Source: Mucidula mucida (lineage: Eukaryota; Basidiomycota; Agaricomycetes; Agaricales; Physalacriaceae). From it: a stretch of DNA of 64,000 nt. The stretch lies in NCBI GenBank assembly GCA_015501055.1, contig JADNYV010000108.1, positions 57,420-121,419 on the forward strand, in the 5' to 3' direction. Both the position numbers and the translations under genes were made by a program. Under the pieces are notes generated by a model, which ran no database searches, was not told the origin of the DNA, and saw nothing but the letters and a program-made list of their open reading frames with translations. Shown here one piece after another: positions 34,967 to 47,900 of this stretch; the stretch's first letter is position 1; each line of letters starts with the position of its first letter.

Positions 34967-36045
34967 CTATAGCCTAACGCCCACCGTCTCCTTCGTATGC
35001 TCCCATAGACGCTTTTCCTCCTCATCCGTCCCATACCAGTTCTTCTTTCCCAAGTCCTCACCCTTGCTACCAATCCTATGCGCACCTGGCTCCTTTGCCA
35101 CGGACAACAACCCGCCCCACATATACTCAGCGCTTTCCTCTGGGCTCAACGTGAACGGGTACGCGAGATAGAGAAGCGGACTAGCCCATCTGATCGTACG
35201 CGAGGTGGAAGAGGCAAAGATACTGGTGCGTACACCACCGGGGTAGGCTTGGGTGAATGAGATCTTGGGATACAGAGACGAGAACGTCTAACGAAGGATG
35301 AGTAACACGGGGAGAAAGGAAAGTAAGAACGCACCTTCAACGCGAGATCAGTGTAGGTCGGTGTAAGACCAGCAACCCTCGAAATGCTGTATGCGCCCGG
35401 CTTCTTCAGTCCAAGGTCCTCCACCGTCTCCTGGCCAATATTCGACCCATGGCCCGCGGCCAGGACTGACAGAACCCTCCCTCCCTCACGGATCTTCCCC
35501 GCCGTTGTCAAGTCATAGATGAACTTCCACCGCCCATAATAGTTCACCGCCAACTTCTTATCAATACCCTCCTTATTCTCCGTGCGCGCGTCCAACGCCA
35601 GATATCCTGGCGTAAGCACCAGGAAATCGATAGGCGAAGGAAGCTGAGAGGTCACAGAGCTGAGTCCCGCAACATCCTGAGATACATCCACTTTGATAAA
35701 CTCCCGCCGGGGTTTCGTAGAGGGTACGGGGAACGAATCAAGGATTTGACGCGCAGCAGCTTCGTTCCTCCCGAGAATAACGATGTTCACGTTCCCATCT
35801 GTATGCGCCGCCAGACGCTCTGCCATGGCGCGCCCTATGCCAGCAGTGCCTCCCACGAACACCGCCGTTGGGATATCATCGCCCACTTTGCCAGACGCGA
35901 GAGAGGAAAGGATGGCCTTGTTGCTAGCGCGTATCGTAGGCAGAGAGGAAGGCATCAATTCAAAGCGCTGTACGAGGATAGAGACACCGAGGAGAGAGAA
36001 TGAGAGTAGAATGAGGCGATTGAATAACCGCAAGAATGAGGGCAT
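34967..36045 (-). CDS. Short-chain dehydrogenase/reductase, intact, membrane-anchored
   Basis: Two exons, complement(34967..35287, 35335..36045), with a 47-nt intron, encode 343 residues. Residues about 5-25 are hydrophobic and may anchor the protein. The Rossmann nucleotide motif VGGTAGIGRAMAERLA is at about 64-79, followed by NIVILGRNEAAA for cofactor selection and LAVNYYGRW at about 165-173. The usual YxxxK catalytic pair appears as Y219-S-I-S-R223, Lys replaced by Arg, so activity on typical SDR substrates is uncertain. The C-terminus has AYPGGVRTSIFAS and a W/E-rich tail. I recognise this as a common agaricomycete NAD(P)-binding family with no firmly known substrate. Five degraded copies (5378, 12209, 18510, 24078, 51055) derive from this gene or a close relative. 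Confidence 0.85.
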
Positions 36046-36308
36046 GAGAGAAGGATCGGTCTCGGCGGTGTGCGTTTGATGCCGAGACGCGCGTCCAGAT
36101 GCCCTGGGTAGTAATGATCATTGATTAATCAATCATTGGAGGGGTCACAGTGTGCGGCACAATTCAATAGCAATCTTCCTTGATGAGAAAGGACTTGAAT
36201 CGCACTGCAGCGCGGACGAAAGTTGTCTAGTCGGAGTTATCGGAGTGATGGTGCCATCCATGCATTCCGTGGGAATACAGGCCAATCTCCCTCCTTCCAC
36301 GAACTGGT

Positions 36309-37640
36309 GCGATGGCTTCACGAGTCTCCGTTGAGTTATGGTACAAGATATTGTCATACGTGTGTTAGTCCCTGGTGCTCGAAAGATCCTAGCCCATTTA
36401 TGTGTTCTCAGATCGACTCAGATCGACCAACTTTGAAAAACGTTCGGCTCGCTTTACCCAGTGCAATTGGAGCAGCGACATCCCTTCTCTTTCAGCACCT
36501 ACGGGTGGGAATGACACACGATATCTCTTTCCTTCTTGCACTCGCAGAAGGGCAAACGGAGTTGGGCAACCACGTTCGGCACATCTCTCTCATGATTCAA
36601 TCAAACTATTCGAAACCACTCATCGGGCACCTATACAACGCGCCGGATCGCAGCGCCGCGAAGGTATCGCGACTCCTTCTGCGTGCTGCTTCAAATTTTC
36701 CCTCCCTTCAACAGCTAAGGGAATTAAATCAAGTGCTGTGCTGTCTCCGGTATAATTGACATCTACGTGCAGCATCCACGCGCACTTACCCAGTGGGCCT
36801 ACGCCGAAGAATGACAAGACTCTCCGCCTCCTCATGGAAAGACTACCAGCTCGCACCTGCCTCAAGCTCACTGTCGCTAACTTCACCAATTATACGGGGT
36901 CGAGGATTCTAGCCATTCCGCTCCAATTCTGTGTCTTCAGTCGTCTTCAGAGCCTTAACGTCACTATGTTCCTCACACAGGACCCGACGCGCCTAATCCG
37001 CCGCCTTTTGGCGGAGAACCTTGACCTGCGAGAGCTCGCCCTTCGCCTCGCGCCTCGTTTTCAAGGGTACACACAGGCTCCATGCACCGATAGCATTCTG
37101 GGTGCGATATTCAGCACCCCCCTACTTGATCCCAAGATGCATTTGCGCCATCTACATACCTTGCGTATGCACGGCTTGACGATCTCTCCTGAAGTGGTAC
37201 CCATTATAGTACCATTCCTGCGTCGGGTCGTTAATCTTGATTTGGACGACATGCATGATATCGCTTATTCGTTTTGGAATGCTCTCACCGAGGAGAACAT
37301 CCACTGCCGCGCCATCACTCTGCACAATAGTCTCGTCGGGGACGCGTTCCTTGATTACGCTTCCTCGTACGTCGATACCATACAGGACATCTCCTTGTCA
37401 TGGGACGCGAGCGCGTATGAGCCGTCGTTCGGAAGGTACCCTATGGGGAGGCGTTTTTGGATGCAAGTTATAGGACAGCATGCCAACTCGTTGAGATCAC
37501 TCGTCGTCAAAGCCCTCTCACTGCAGGATGGTGGCGGATGGCGAATGGAGGAAGCTGATATGAATGCTCTTGCAGCTTGTCCGAATCTAATGCGATGCGA
37601 CATTTCTTGTCCAACCTTAATTAAAGGTATGGTATGGTAG
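36309..37640 (+). pseudogene. F-box/LRR-like paralogue, broken
   Basis: This is an inverted paralogue of the gene at 6486-7899. The start (MASRVSVELWYKI) and the upstream sequence are conserved, but a TAG follows residue 18 because bases are missing after the YVC codons. Further frameshifts separate the 36.4-36.7 kb block from the long C-terminal frame 36756-37640. That last frame stays open over 294 residues and keeps motifs such as PTPKNDKTLRLLMERLP and YASSYVDTIQDISLSWD, so decay may be recent or the fragment may still be translated. Confidence 0.7.
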
Positions 37641-38449
37641 GGGGACTTATTTTTTACGTCTAGGAACCTCCAAAGTGAGGGAAGGCGGACAATTGGTTAC
37701 TTCCCATTTGCCCGTATGCTGTGAGAGATACTGGGATCGTTTTGACTGTTTCTTTTACATGTTTTCTGATACTCATTTTCGTTCGGAGTCGAGCGGAAAA
37801 GCGACATAGACTCCATTGAATGCCTTGCGTTTCTTTTGTACCTGTGTACGTCGACCAAGGCACGTGTCTTGTCTATGGACGAGGCGGCTGCCACCGTCCA
37901 TCAGTCCGGTGGCTAGTTGGTAAAGCGGCTAGTCGTCGATTATTACGATGGTTCGCCTCAACAACCGTTTTTGTTATCAGCCTTGTATTGTTGTCTTGAA
38001 GTTTCTGTTCCAAAAACACGCTAGTGAGGCTGAGAACCTATTCTCTTCTTAAAGACTACGTATTCCGTCCCGATCCACGTTGCAGAGATACAGACCTTAT
38101 CGGTGTCGTAGCAAGACTGCAGTCCTATTGAGAAGCAGCGGGTAGTCTACTCAGCCCTGATAACCGTTCAAAGGAACATTGTTGAAGGCGGACGCCTCAC
38201 TTCGTGACATGGGAGCAAGTCGAAGACTTGACATCTTCCCTTGATGGTCATGCCGAGGTGCCGTGATTAAAAATCATCTTCCACCTTGCATTTCTACTTT
38301 GAAAAAATTTCTCCTCTGCTCCACACGTCGCCTACCGGCGTCGCTGCTCTTGTTTGCTATGTCACAGTCCCTCTCAACCCATCAGAAGCGTTTTAATGCT
38401 CTCAAGGTCAGCTCTAAGAGTGGCGCCACGTCGTCCTTACATTGACGCC
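37641..38449. other. No gene found; single F1 module
   Basis: An F1 module (GTGGCTAGTTGGTAAAGCGG) occurs at 37909-37932. Nothing else is recognisable. Confidence 0.4.
37909..37932 (+). repeat. F1 D-arm-like module
   Basis: The 24-bp sequence contains TGGTAAAGCGG, which fits the tRNA A-box pattern, flanked by CTAG on both sides as a short stem. Confidence 0.5.
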
Positions 38450-40308
38450 GGTGCATAGACAAAATCTCTCGCTGGCGATGCTTCGGCCACGTCAGAGCTT
38501 GCTCAGACATGCTGCGCTCATAATGTCGGTACATTGCCAGAGACCATGCCCATCGGAACGTCACCTTCATACTCTGCCGCCCTTAAGCTGCGGGGTCGAC
38601 GATGGATGGACAGAACTACCGGAAACTCGTAATTCGCTGTCTACAATGACACTCCTTGGCCACTTGCTAGGGCAGGAAACCCCACTTGCATTCGTGTTGG
38701 ATCGTCTTTGCGTTCTCTGCCCTTTTCTCGACGATTGGATCTCCTTCCTCTTTCGTTCCATGGGCATCCCAGACGACTTCACGGGAACACATTTTCCATA
38801 GTCATACTCTGCGCTTGTCCACGATGTATGGCTGCTGCTCCTTCGCTAGTTCACTTTACCACGGATTTCGCGGGTGCTTTACACGCCCAATCATCTGCTA
38901 CTCCTCATTCGCGATACGTGGATATGGGCATCCGATATGCGGCATGAGAGTCTTTCGGAGCCTCTCGGCGCTCTCGTAGTGGCCGCCCTATCCTGCGAAG
39001 ATCACTCGACGCACCTGTCTCCGAACGAGGCAATACTGGAGCGATCAACCGATGTCGGGAGAGCGGCTGTTCAATGTCTTGTTCAGAGTCTGGACTTGGG
39101 CTTGTCGAAGACAAAACTTTCTCGTCTCGAGTCAACGATGGGTATGGTCTTCCGGATCAGAAGGAGTGACGACGCGCGTCGCTCTATGATAGCCAACAAC
39201 GTCCTACGATGGCTTTGCGTCCTGGCACGTAGGCTTACGACGAAGCGCGTCACGGCTGCACCGAAGCCGCGTTGGCTATATGATCTTGCCATCATTTTAT
39301 GGAGAGTTTCTTTCGACTTGAACCCTGGCTTTACCATAACGACTTTTTTAATTCGTCGGATACAGCCAAGAGTGAGTTGGACGTGGTTTTCCCCGTCCTG
39401 ATTTCCCAGCTACATTCGTATCTGATATTCCGCTCTTGACTTCCTCGCATACGAAGATCTGTACGTGAGGTTGAGGCTATGCATCTACGTGACGAACTTC
39501 AGCGGGGTGGCAAAGTCGAAACGATGTATAGCGAGTTTCTCTATGCGTTCGCCCTTCAAGGACACTGGATCGATAGATACTCCTCGGAAGCTAAGCATTG
39601 TTTCTGCGTAAATACTACTGTATGTGAGTTTTCTATTACCTCACGCTCTAGGGCTGATACCAATCAATTTGACAGTGTCCTTGCAAAACAAGTAGCAGCG
39701 CCTCGTGCCCTACCGTTATGAAAAAGTGCGCAAGATGTTCCTTCGCCACATATTGCTCCCGTGCATGTCAGAAGGAGCATTGGGTTTTTGGAAGCGGCTC
39801 ACTGCAGAAGACGCCGATCAGCGCGTGCAGGTATGTTGATCTCCTCAGGTCATACATCTCATTTTCACAAACAATGTCAGGTGGTACAACTTTATTACCA
39901 GTCTCGCCGAAGGACACAGAGAGGATATACGCTCTGATACGACACGAAATGGTTGGCCGTCCCGACGTGTTCACCCCACCAGAGTCGGGGACGGACTCAT
40001 ACCACCTTCGGAAGGAGTGGCCTGCGGAGAATTTCGATCTCGTGTTCCGCTTCGACTTCAACTCATCAGAGGGTGGCGTAATTTCTGAAGATACCTTCGG
40101 GCTTGCGTCACTGCATGACCTTGGCCCGATTTTTGAGTTGTCATCGGAGGTGTTCGTGTGTCGGGCACATTGGGATGGGTGTCTTGCGCGAGCGCGTATT
40201 GGCATTGATCCGCCCGTGCTGATCACTACGTCGAGCTTTATTGTCGTCAAAGTTACTAGTTTCTGTCGAATATCGAAAAATTTGTATCCTGTTGAGATCT
40301 TTGAATGA
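38450..40308 (+). pseudogene. MYND-type zinc-finger protein, degraded copy
   Basis: The N-terminal two thirds (about 38560-39700) match the relic at 8366-9824 in the opposite orientation but fall in several frames. After a possible intron acceptor at about 39677, an open frame encodes CPC…CPTVMKKCARC, then SFATYCSRACQKEHWVFG, which is the core of a MYND finger, and runs on to 40308 with a 150-residue C-terminal region (PENFDLVFRFDF-like). The expected downstream His and Cys of the finger are altered. MYND fingers bind proline-rich peptides; this family's role in mushrooms is unknown. The 39718-40308 frame might survive as a short product. Confidence 0.6.
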
Positions 40309-42168
40309 CACGCTGCATTTAGGACTAGTTGTGTTAGCTCAACTTACGTTGTCAGAGTCGGTTCACTGAGGGCATACATGACACTCGCTCCGTTCATCTC
40401 GGTGCGTCTGACTCCAAGCCTACGTAGCTCAACGAGTACTAGCCTTAATAAAGCCTTCATGAATTGTCTTTTGTTGTTGGTCTTGATCGTATCCTCTTTG
40501 TCTGATCCCTCATCTTCAGGCCCTGAACGAGGACGTCTGGTCTGCTGGATCAGCCACATCCTCATTCTAGACCAGTTTTCAGACAACGTGATTTTTTGGC
40601 GGAGCGTGAAGGCGTATCATACGAAGAAGGAATCGAACTGGAGCAAAAGGTACTTCTTTCCCTCAGAGCTTGCGCAGGTGGCTTACGCTTCTGTGAGAAG
40701 CCATTCTGAGCCTGAACGTGGGAAGAATGGACTCGACCGGTGACTAGGCTGCTGGATCGAAGGCTACTTAGCCTACCAGTGAGAGAATTCATGGGTTTGC
40801 CATGAGCACTTTGTTTTATTCTTGGCATAGTACTATGCCATACTGCACGGCAAGTACGTGATGTCGAGAAGGGCCTATAAACTGATGCGTATTACAATTC
40901 AAGATCCCGTCCTCGCTTTCTTCATCTCCAGTACTGATCCTTCGAATACAGAGCAGGGTTATCAGCTCGAGAGGATGACCCGGATACTTCGCTCCGGGAA
41001 TCCTTTTTATACGCATGTCTTTGTCTTAACATCACAGGGCGCCGTCCGGTGCGTAATCCTCCGGAAAGTCAATGTCCACCCATGCCGCACGCGTCTTGTG
41101 GTTCGATCTAAAACCTTTACTATACGACATTGTAGCTGGTTGGTTGACCAGCTAGTTGCTGTTGCTTGTGTGAGGAGTTTTACTTCTCGCTTCTCTAGGG
41201 CGTCTAGCGGCTCCGTGCTTGACGTCCTCTCACGCCAGCACTAGATGGTCAAGCAGCTAGCTAGTATTACAATCTCATCCTTTTTGTCTCGAGCGTCAAG
41301 TCACCGTAAGGACAAGTGTGGTTCATCCCAGCGCCACGACTTCTGTGAAGCCTTTCCAAATTCATGTTTCAAGTAACCTATGCCAATGCGGTCGTAGGGA
41401 CAGATACAGTAGATAGCGAGTCCTGTCAGCGGAGAGGATATTTACTTTGTATGGGCCTGCTAATTGCGGACAGATCGTCAAACGGTTTGTGGTCGGCATC
41501 CAAAGTCCAACTGGTCTTCTTTTGGTTCTTCATGTGCTCCAGTCTTGACGTGTCTATGATATGCTTGAGGATTTCAGCCTCCTCGTTAAATGTTTTGTAT
41601 TGACTGAGCGTCCATTGTCATGGCTAGTTGGTCAACCAGCTCGCTGACGTTCGCTTCAGTGAATTCTCATTGTTTCTCGCGCTGCCCGGTTCTTTCCACC
41701 ATGGGTTGTCTACTGATTCGTCAAGTTTGGTGCCGCTCATCTGGTCGAGCGTGCCAGGGCAAGTCAACGCTTTTTGTCCCTCCAGGATGTACGGCCAAAG
41801 ACGTGGCGTTCACTCCTCATGCTGACCTTGAAAACGTTAAAGTGCCTCTAAACGGTTGAAAGGGACTGTGGCATTGCAGATATGCGGAGCCATTCCGGTA
41901 GGCAAAGTCTTGAGAAGAGAAGAGATTATTTCAAAGTAGAAATGCAAGGCCGGATTATCGATCGCGGCCCGGCGGCGGCGGCGGCATCTCGGTAGCGTGG
42001 TCATCTCATCCGAGTTCGTCAATGTTCAACGCCTCTCTCATGTCACTGGTTCTGACCCTCTCTATGCATCTCATTCCAAGCCCACGTAGCTCAGCGGTTA
42101 CTAGCCTTCTGATCTTCGTCTCTTGTCTTTTCTTTTTTGTCTTGAGCGCGTACTAGCTCTCTGTGATA
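40309..42168. other. Module-rich DNA without genes
   Basis: Modules seen here are F4 at about 40420 and 42081 (CCACGTAGCTCAGCGGTTAC), a diverged F1 near 41131, F3 at about 41467-41495 (GACAGATCGTCAAACGGTTT), and F1 at 41620-41643. After the F1 at 41620 a T-rich stretch (TTGTTTC) follows about 31 nt past the A-box. The segment 41810-42040 repeats 9900-10210. Confidence 0.5.
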
Positions 42169-42831
42169 GGGATGTGCGCCGTACGGTATGTACGGTGCAT
42201 ACGGTACGGCATACGGGTTACGGTACCCGTACCGTGAGCAATCTTGGAGTATGGTCAACAGATCGGTCATACGGCCATGATACGGTCACTCACCTGGTGG
42301 GGTCAGATCGTCTTCAAATCGCTATCCATCCAGTAGCAGACCCCTCATGTAGAGTACCAAGGACAAACACAATCTGATGCTGGCTGAAATGTGTTGTGGA
42401 TGTTGCTTGAAGACCTTGCCAGCAATGGCTTGTCCCAATCGGGACACCTACCACGTGGACCATCTTGTTGATGAACAACGACGTTCTCGGTGCATTTGGC
42501 CTCCCGGACCACCCATTTACTGTCCGGAAAACATCAAAGGACATGAATCAACTTTTCTGGTGCAGTGTTTGAGCATTGAAGCTGCCTGAATGACTATCTT
42601 TCAGTGGTAATGGCTGAAGTAGGCTCCTTTCGGGCCCAAAGGTGACTTGTCAACTTATCCACACATCGAGAAAAACTAACTACATACTGACAGGTCAATA
42701 ACTCTCAATATTTATAACTCAACGCCACACTACGGCCATGTTCCGGCCGTTACGGACCGTATCTTACGGCCGTAAACCGAATACGGGTGGGCAACTTACG
42801 GCCGTACCCGTAACGGTACGGCGCACATCCC
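42169..42831. mobile_element. 663-bp TIR element at the duplication breakpoint
   Basis: Both ends read GGGATGTGCGCCGTAC inward, and TA flanks each side (42167-42168, 42832-42833). Subterminal regions are dense in TACGG and CCGTA words. The interior frame 42377-42589 (70 residues, Cys-rich) has no recognised domain, so the element looks non-autonomous. The homology of arm 2 with arm 1 starts right at its right edge. Confidence 0.75.
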
Positions 42832-42927
42832 TACATATAACATTCACATCTCAGTGCCACCACCATGATTATCTGCGCAGCCTCAGTCATTTTTTTGTTC
42901 CCGTTCTGCTCACCCGGGAGTTTGGTA

Positions 42928-42932
42928 CATTC
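42928..42932 (+). other. Gypsy target-site duplication, left
   Basis: CATTC is repeated at 49454-49458. The empty site GAATG is present once in arm 1 at 20892-20896. Confidence 0.95.
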
Positions 42933-43460
42933 TGTTATGAATCACCATATTTTCACATTTTCAATCTTATCATATCTTATCGGGGGGCTTGTCTTATCAA
43001 CCAACAGACTGTTTCATCATCTGTTTCGTCACCGATCATACTCCTTTTCATTACCAAAGCCGTACTCATGTTGGACACACACCCAACACATGGATGACAT
43101 CATACATGCCGATACCTCATGAACTCCCTATTGTATACACACCACCGACACTTGTAGCACACATGGTCGTTTCAGTATTATTACTTACATGCAGTTACCA
43201 CTCGTATTTAATGGTTTCACGGACTAGTAGCATACAACACTGGGTCAAGGGCGTGGAGCATCCCTAGTGGAAATGTGTATGGACAAGGAGTCCCAAACAC
43301 AGACTTACTACTATATAAGCAGTAGTGTAGTATCATTGTACTTTAGTTCCGATCTCGTTTATACACCTGGCCTAGCCTAGTCTTACGAACGCAAATGTTT
43401 TCTTCCTTAGTTCTTGCTGTGGTACCTGGTTGAGTCTCGTGGCTTAGTGAGTCGCTAACA
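42933..43460 (+). repeat. 5' LTR
   Basis: The LTR is 528 bp, starting TGTTATGAATC and ending CGCTAACA. A TATATAA box lies near 43312. It is about 95% identical to the 3' LTR. Confidence 0.95.
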
Positions 43461-44057
43461 GAAGATCAGAACTTCTTTCTACCACCTACCACACATCCCT
43501 GATTGTCAATCAGCACTTCGCTGTTTGATCATTGCACATTCCCCATCCCCTTTCCTGTTTACAGATCGACGGATTCCTAATCCCAGCGCACGTCCGCATA
43601 CGTGTGTATTGGTCCCAGTAGCGCCGGCTAACAGTTAGAGATAACTGCCTCGGGTGCTGGAAGTAGCCGCTCTCACGAGAACGAACTTTTGGCAGTTGCA
43701 CTTCAGTGGGCGCTGTTTACGGGTCAACCCCCGTTCCCAGGAAAACTTCGGCTTACCTCACACCAGAGGGACGTCGGCTGGGCAATTGCGAACTTGTGAC
43801 GAGCTCTTGGGCTCCGTAGATACGTAGTCAGTAGTCGGTAAAATAGCGTAGACAGTTACGATACCTACCTACTTTACTTACATTACGATACACACCATCA
43901 TTCCCCAACCTACCAAGTCCTGGATTCTATCTCAGATCTAGGCAATTCCTCCTTATTCATCCAAACCTCTATTCCCTCACCCGTTTCATCAAAATCCGCA
44001 TCTCCCATATCCCCACTTTCACCCTTTCACTCTCCGATCCTATCACCCCAATTCATC

Positions 44058-44987
44058 ATGTCCAACAAAGCACCTGAAACCGCTCCTCACACACCCGCTC
44101 ATCATGCCAATGCCAAAACCAAAGGCCGATCCCTTGTCAACAAGCCTTATGACTATAACGGGGACAAGTCCAAGTACAAGAGCTGGTGGCGATCAATGTT
44201 CACATATATCCGTGACAAGAAGAACAACCTCACATCTGACTCTGAAAGGATCGATGTTGTTCTTTCCTATATCCGAGGAGATCACGTAGATGCATGAGTC
44301 CAGAACTACTCGGACCAGAACTTTGACGAGGAAGAAGAGGAATGGACAGTCTCTTGGACGGAGTTCAAGGAAGATTTGAAGGAGTGATTCGTGGATTCCA
44401 ACCTCGCGCAAGACGCGCAAGACCAGATTGAGCGGTTGCGCCAGGGGCAAGACACCGCTCAAGATTTCTTCCAGAAGTTCGAGGTTCTGCTCACTCAGGC
44501 AGGATATTCAAAGGATGACACATTTGTCGTGCAACTTCTCGAGACCAACGTTAACAAGAAGATCATTGATCAGATCTATGGCAGCCGAGACGGGTTGCCA
44601 GAGAAGTACAAGGACTGGAAGGCACAGATCATTCAGATCGATCAGCTGTGGAGAAGGCGGACAGCGAGCAAGAGGTCCGGCATGCAGTCCCGGCCCCAAG
44701 CTCCGCAGGCGGCTATATCGAGAGCCAATCCTACGAACCCACCCCCGACGCCGATCACATGACGAGATGCCACCGGTGTTACCTATGGAGGAACCGGCAG
44801 GCCAATGGACATTGACAACGCACGTCAAAGAGGACTTTGCTTCAGCTGTGGCAAACACGGCCATGTCAGCAGGTTCTGTCCTAAGAAGGGTCAACCCCAG
44901 ACGATTCGGGGGTTATGGACCGAAATGAACGACGAGGAGAAGAAGAAGTTGGCTGAAGAGTTGGGTTTTGCGAAGCTCCCACAGTAG
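44058..44987 (+). pseudogene. Gypsy gag with three premature TGA codons
   Basis: The frame starts at the ATG at 44058 and ends at TAG 44985-44987, interrupted by TGA at 44295-44297, 44385-44387 and 44760-44762. All three lie in one frame and each could be a former CGA (Arg). The product is a capsid-type Gag (WWRSMFTYIRDKK region, then a helical middle) and a CCHC zinc knuckle CFSCGKHGHVSRFC near 44830-44875 that would bind the RNA genome. The reading frame of pol lies at -1 relative to gag. Confidence 0.9.
44963..44969 (+). promoter_or_regulatory. Candidate -1 ribosomal frameshift slippery site (gag-pol)
   Basis: The heptamer G GGT TTT fits the X XXY YYZ rule in the gag frame, 15 nt before the gag stop codon. 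A -1 slip here enters the pol frame, which is open from this point through the protease. No stimulatory structure was modelled. Confidence 0.55.
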
Positions 44988-47900
44988 ATGCAGTCCTGCC
45001 GGAGCAGTCATTAAGGGAAGGGTTGTCAGATGCAGAATTTATTTACAGTACGGGTACTGAAACATCTAAAATATCATTGACGACTTCACCAACAAAACCT
45101 GCAAAAGAAAGATTTGGGCCAAACACGCCCGAGTGGATCGCACAACGGCTAAGAGAGGATGAAGTGTCGAGAGCAGTGGGAATTCTGAGAGCATGGATGC
45201 CGGAGCGGAGAGAAAGAGAAGCGATGGAGGAGAAAGTGATGGCGATCAGAGCGTTGACGAAGGAAGCTGCAGTGGAAGTTGTGACGGAGTTAAGAAAGTC
45301 AAGGAAGTACATCCGGGGAACAAAGGGGCAAGACATGAAACTCCGAGTAACCATAGAGAGCGTGCACACAGGCTCTGAATGGGAAACGAGTGCCCTTCTC
45401 GACAGCGGAGCAACGGGTTCTTGCGTCAATAAAGAATTTGTTGAGAAGAACGGACTCCCGATCAAGGAGTTACCGGTCAAGCTTCCTGTCTACAATGCAG
45501 ATAGAACCCTAAACGAGGGAGGAGCAATTGAAGGCTTTGTGGAGGTCCGGATGAAGATTGGTGATCACGCCGAAAAGATTGAGTTGGCAGTCACCAATCT
45601 TGGCAAAACAAGTATCTTTTTGGGGCTAGATTGGTTGCGATATCATAACCCCACGATCAACTGGACGGAATCCACGTTAACTTTTGATCAATGCCCAGAC
45701 CGCTGCGGCTATCTACCCGAGTACGACTCGCCAGAAGACAAAGGAGAAGATGTAGAAGAGAAGTTGGAAGAGGGAGAGCGCTTGTTCTGGATGGACTGGG
45801 ACAACTATCGCAAAAGCGGTGAAAAGCTGAGATCACAACAGCCTTCATCTGCTGCTGCACCTTACATCGAGGAATTTTCCGATGTATTTAGCAAGGCGGA
45901 CTTTGACAAGTTACCGGAGCGAAGACCCTGGGATCACGCAATAGAACTTACGCCTGGTTCCAAACCAGTTGACTGCAAGGTTTATCCCCTTAGCCCATCC
46001 GAGCAAAAGGCATTAGATGAGTTCCTGGAAGAGAACATACGGACAGGACGTATACGGCCATCAATTTCACCTATGGCATCACCCTTCTTCTTTGTCAAGA
46101 AGAAGGACAGAAGTCTTCGGCCCGTGCAGGATTATTGGAAATTGAATGACATGACGATTAAAAACCAATATCCCTTGCCGTTGATCCAAGAACTTATCAA
46201 CAAGCTGAAGGAAGCAAAGTGTTTTACAAAGATGGATGTCCGATGGGGTTACAATAACATCCGGATCAAAGAAGGTGATGAGTGGAAAGCGGTGTTTAGA
46301 ACAAACCGAGGCCTGTTCGAGCCCTCAGTCATGTTCTTCGGACTTACAAACTCGCCGGCGATGTTTCAATCGTTCATGAATCACATTCTGAAGGAGTTGA
46401 TTGATGAAGGACATATTATAGTTTACTTAGACGACATACTTATTTTTACGAACACGTTGGAAGAACATAGGCATATTGTACGACGAGTACTAGAGATATT
46501 GCGAGTAAATAAGTTGTATTTAAAACCCGAGAAATGTAGTTTTGAGGCACATACGGTAGACTACTTGGGAGTTATTGTTGGAGGAGGAGAAGTGAAGATG
46601 GATTCGGCAAAAGTGGCCGTAGTGAAGGAATGGAAGGAGCCGACGAAGAAGAAGGAAGTACAGTCATTTCTGGGCTTCTGCAACTTCTACCGACGGTTCA
46701 TCCGGGGGTTTGCGGGAGTAGCGAAGCCATTGACATCACTAACCGGGAAGGGCGAGTGGATTTGGGGCATGGAGCAGCACGAGGCGTTTGAGGAGTTGAA
46801 GCGGAGGATGACGGAAGAACCCGTTCTGATCGTACCACGCGACGACGGCAAGTTTTGAGTCGAGGCAGACTCCTCGAACTATGCAAACGGGGTGGTTCTT
46901 TCCCAATTTGTTGACGGGAAATGGAGACCAGTGGCTTTTCGATCTCGCGCGTTAAACAAAGTTGAATGCAACTATGAGATCTACGACAAGGAAATGATGG
47001 CTATCATGGACTTGATTGATGACTGGCGGCAATACCTCCTAGGCGCTAAGGAGGCAGTGGAGGTTTTCACCAATCATCAAAACCTTCAGTACTTCAGGAA
47101 GCCGCAGAAGTTGAACCGGAGGCAGGCACGATGGGTTACGGAGTTGGCGGAATATGACATACAGATGATTCATAAGCCAGGCAGGACAATGGGAAAAGCT
47201 GATGCCTTGTCAAGGATGACAGGCCTTGAGAAGGGGGAAAAAGATAACGAAAACATTGTTTTGCTAAAACCGGAGTTTTTTATATCACAAATTCAATTTT
47301 CTTTACATACAGTAGCTACGCCGGAGGACGAATTACTTAACAAAATCAAACAAAGAAAAGGAAACAAAGACAGATACATACAAAAAGCAGTAGAAAACAA
47401 AGAAAAAGGATGGGAAGAGAAGGAAAATGGACTTATTATGTGGAAAGATCGTATTTATATACCGAAGGACAAGGAATTGTGGGGAAGGGTTATTGGAATG
47501 CATTATGATGCACAGCTTGCAGGGCATCCGGGACGGTACAAGACCCTCGAGCTGATCACATGCACCTATTGGTGGCCTGGAATTAGGCGAGACGTCCGAG
47601 AATATGTGGAAGAGTATCAAAAATGCCAGGTTACAAAGTTACATCACACGAAGCCGGCTGCACCTCTTCACCCTATTGATGTGCCAAGCGAGCCATGGGA
47701 GGTAGTAGGGACGGACATGATCGGCGAGTTGCCGTTTGGGAGGATACAATGCAATCAGCACGTTTGTGGACCATTTCACAAAGCGGTTATGCATTATACC
47801 AACACATACCACTCTGACGTCGGAAGGCATGGCCCGCATTTACCGTGATCGCATTTTCCCCATACATGGGATGCCACAACAGATGATACATGATCGCGGT

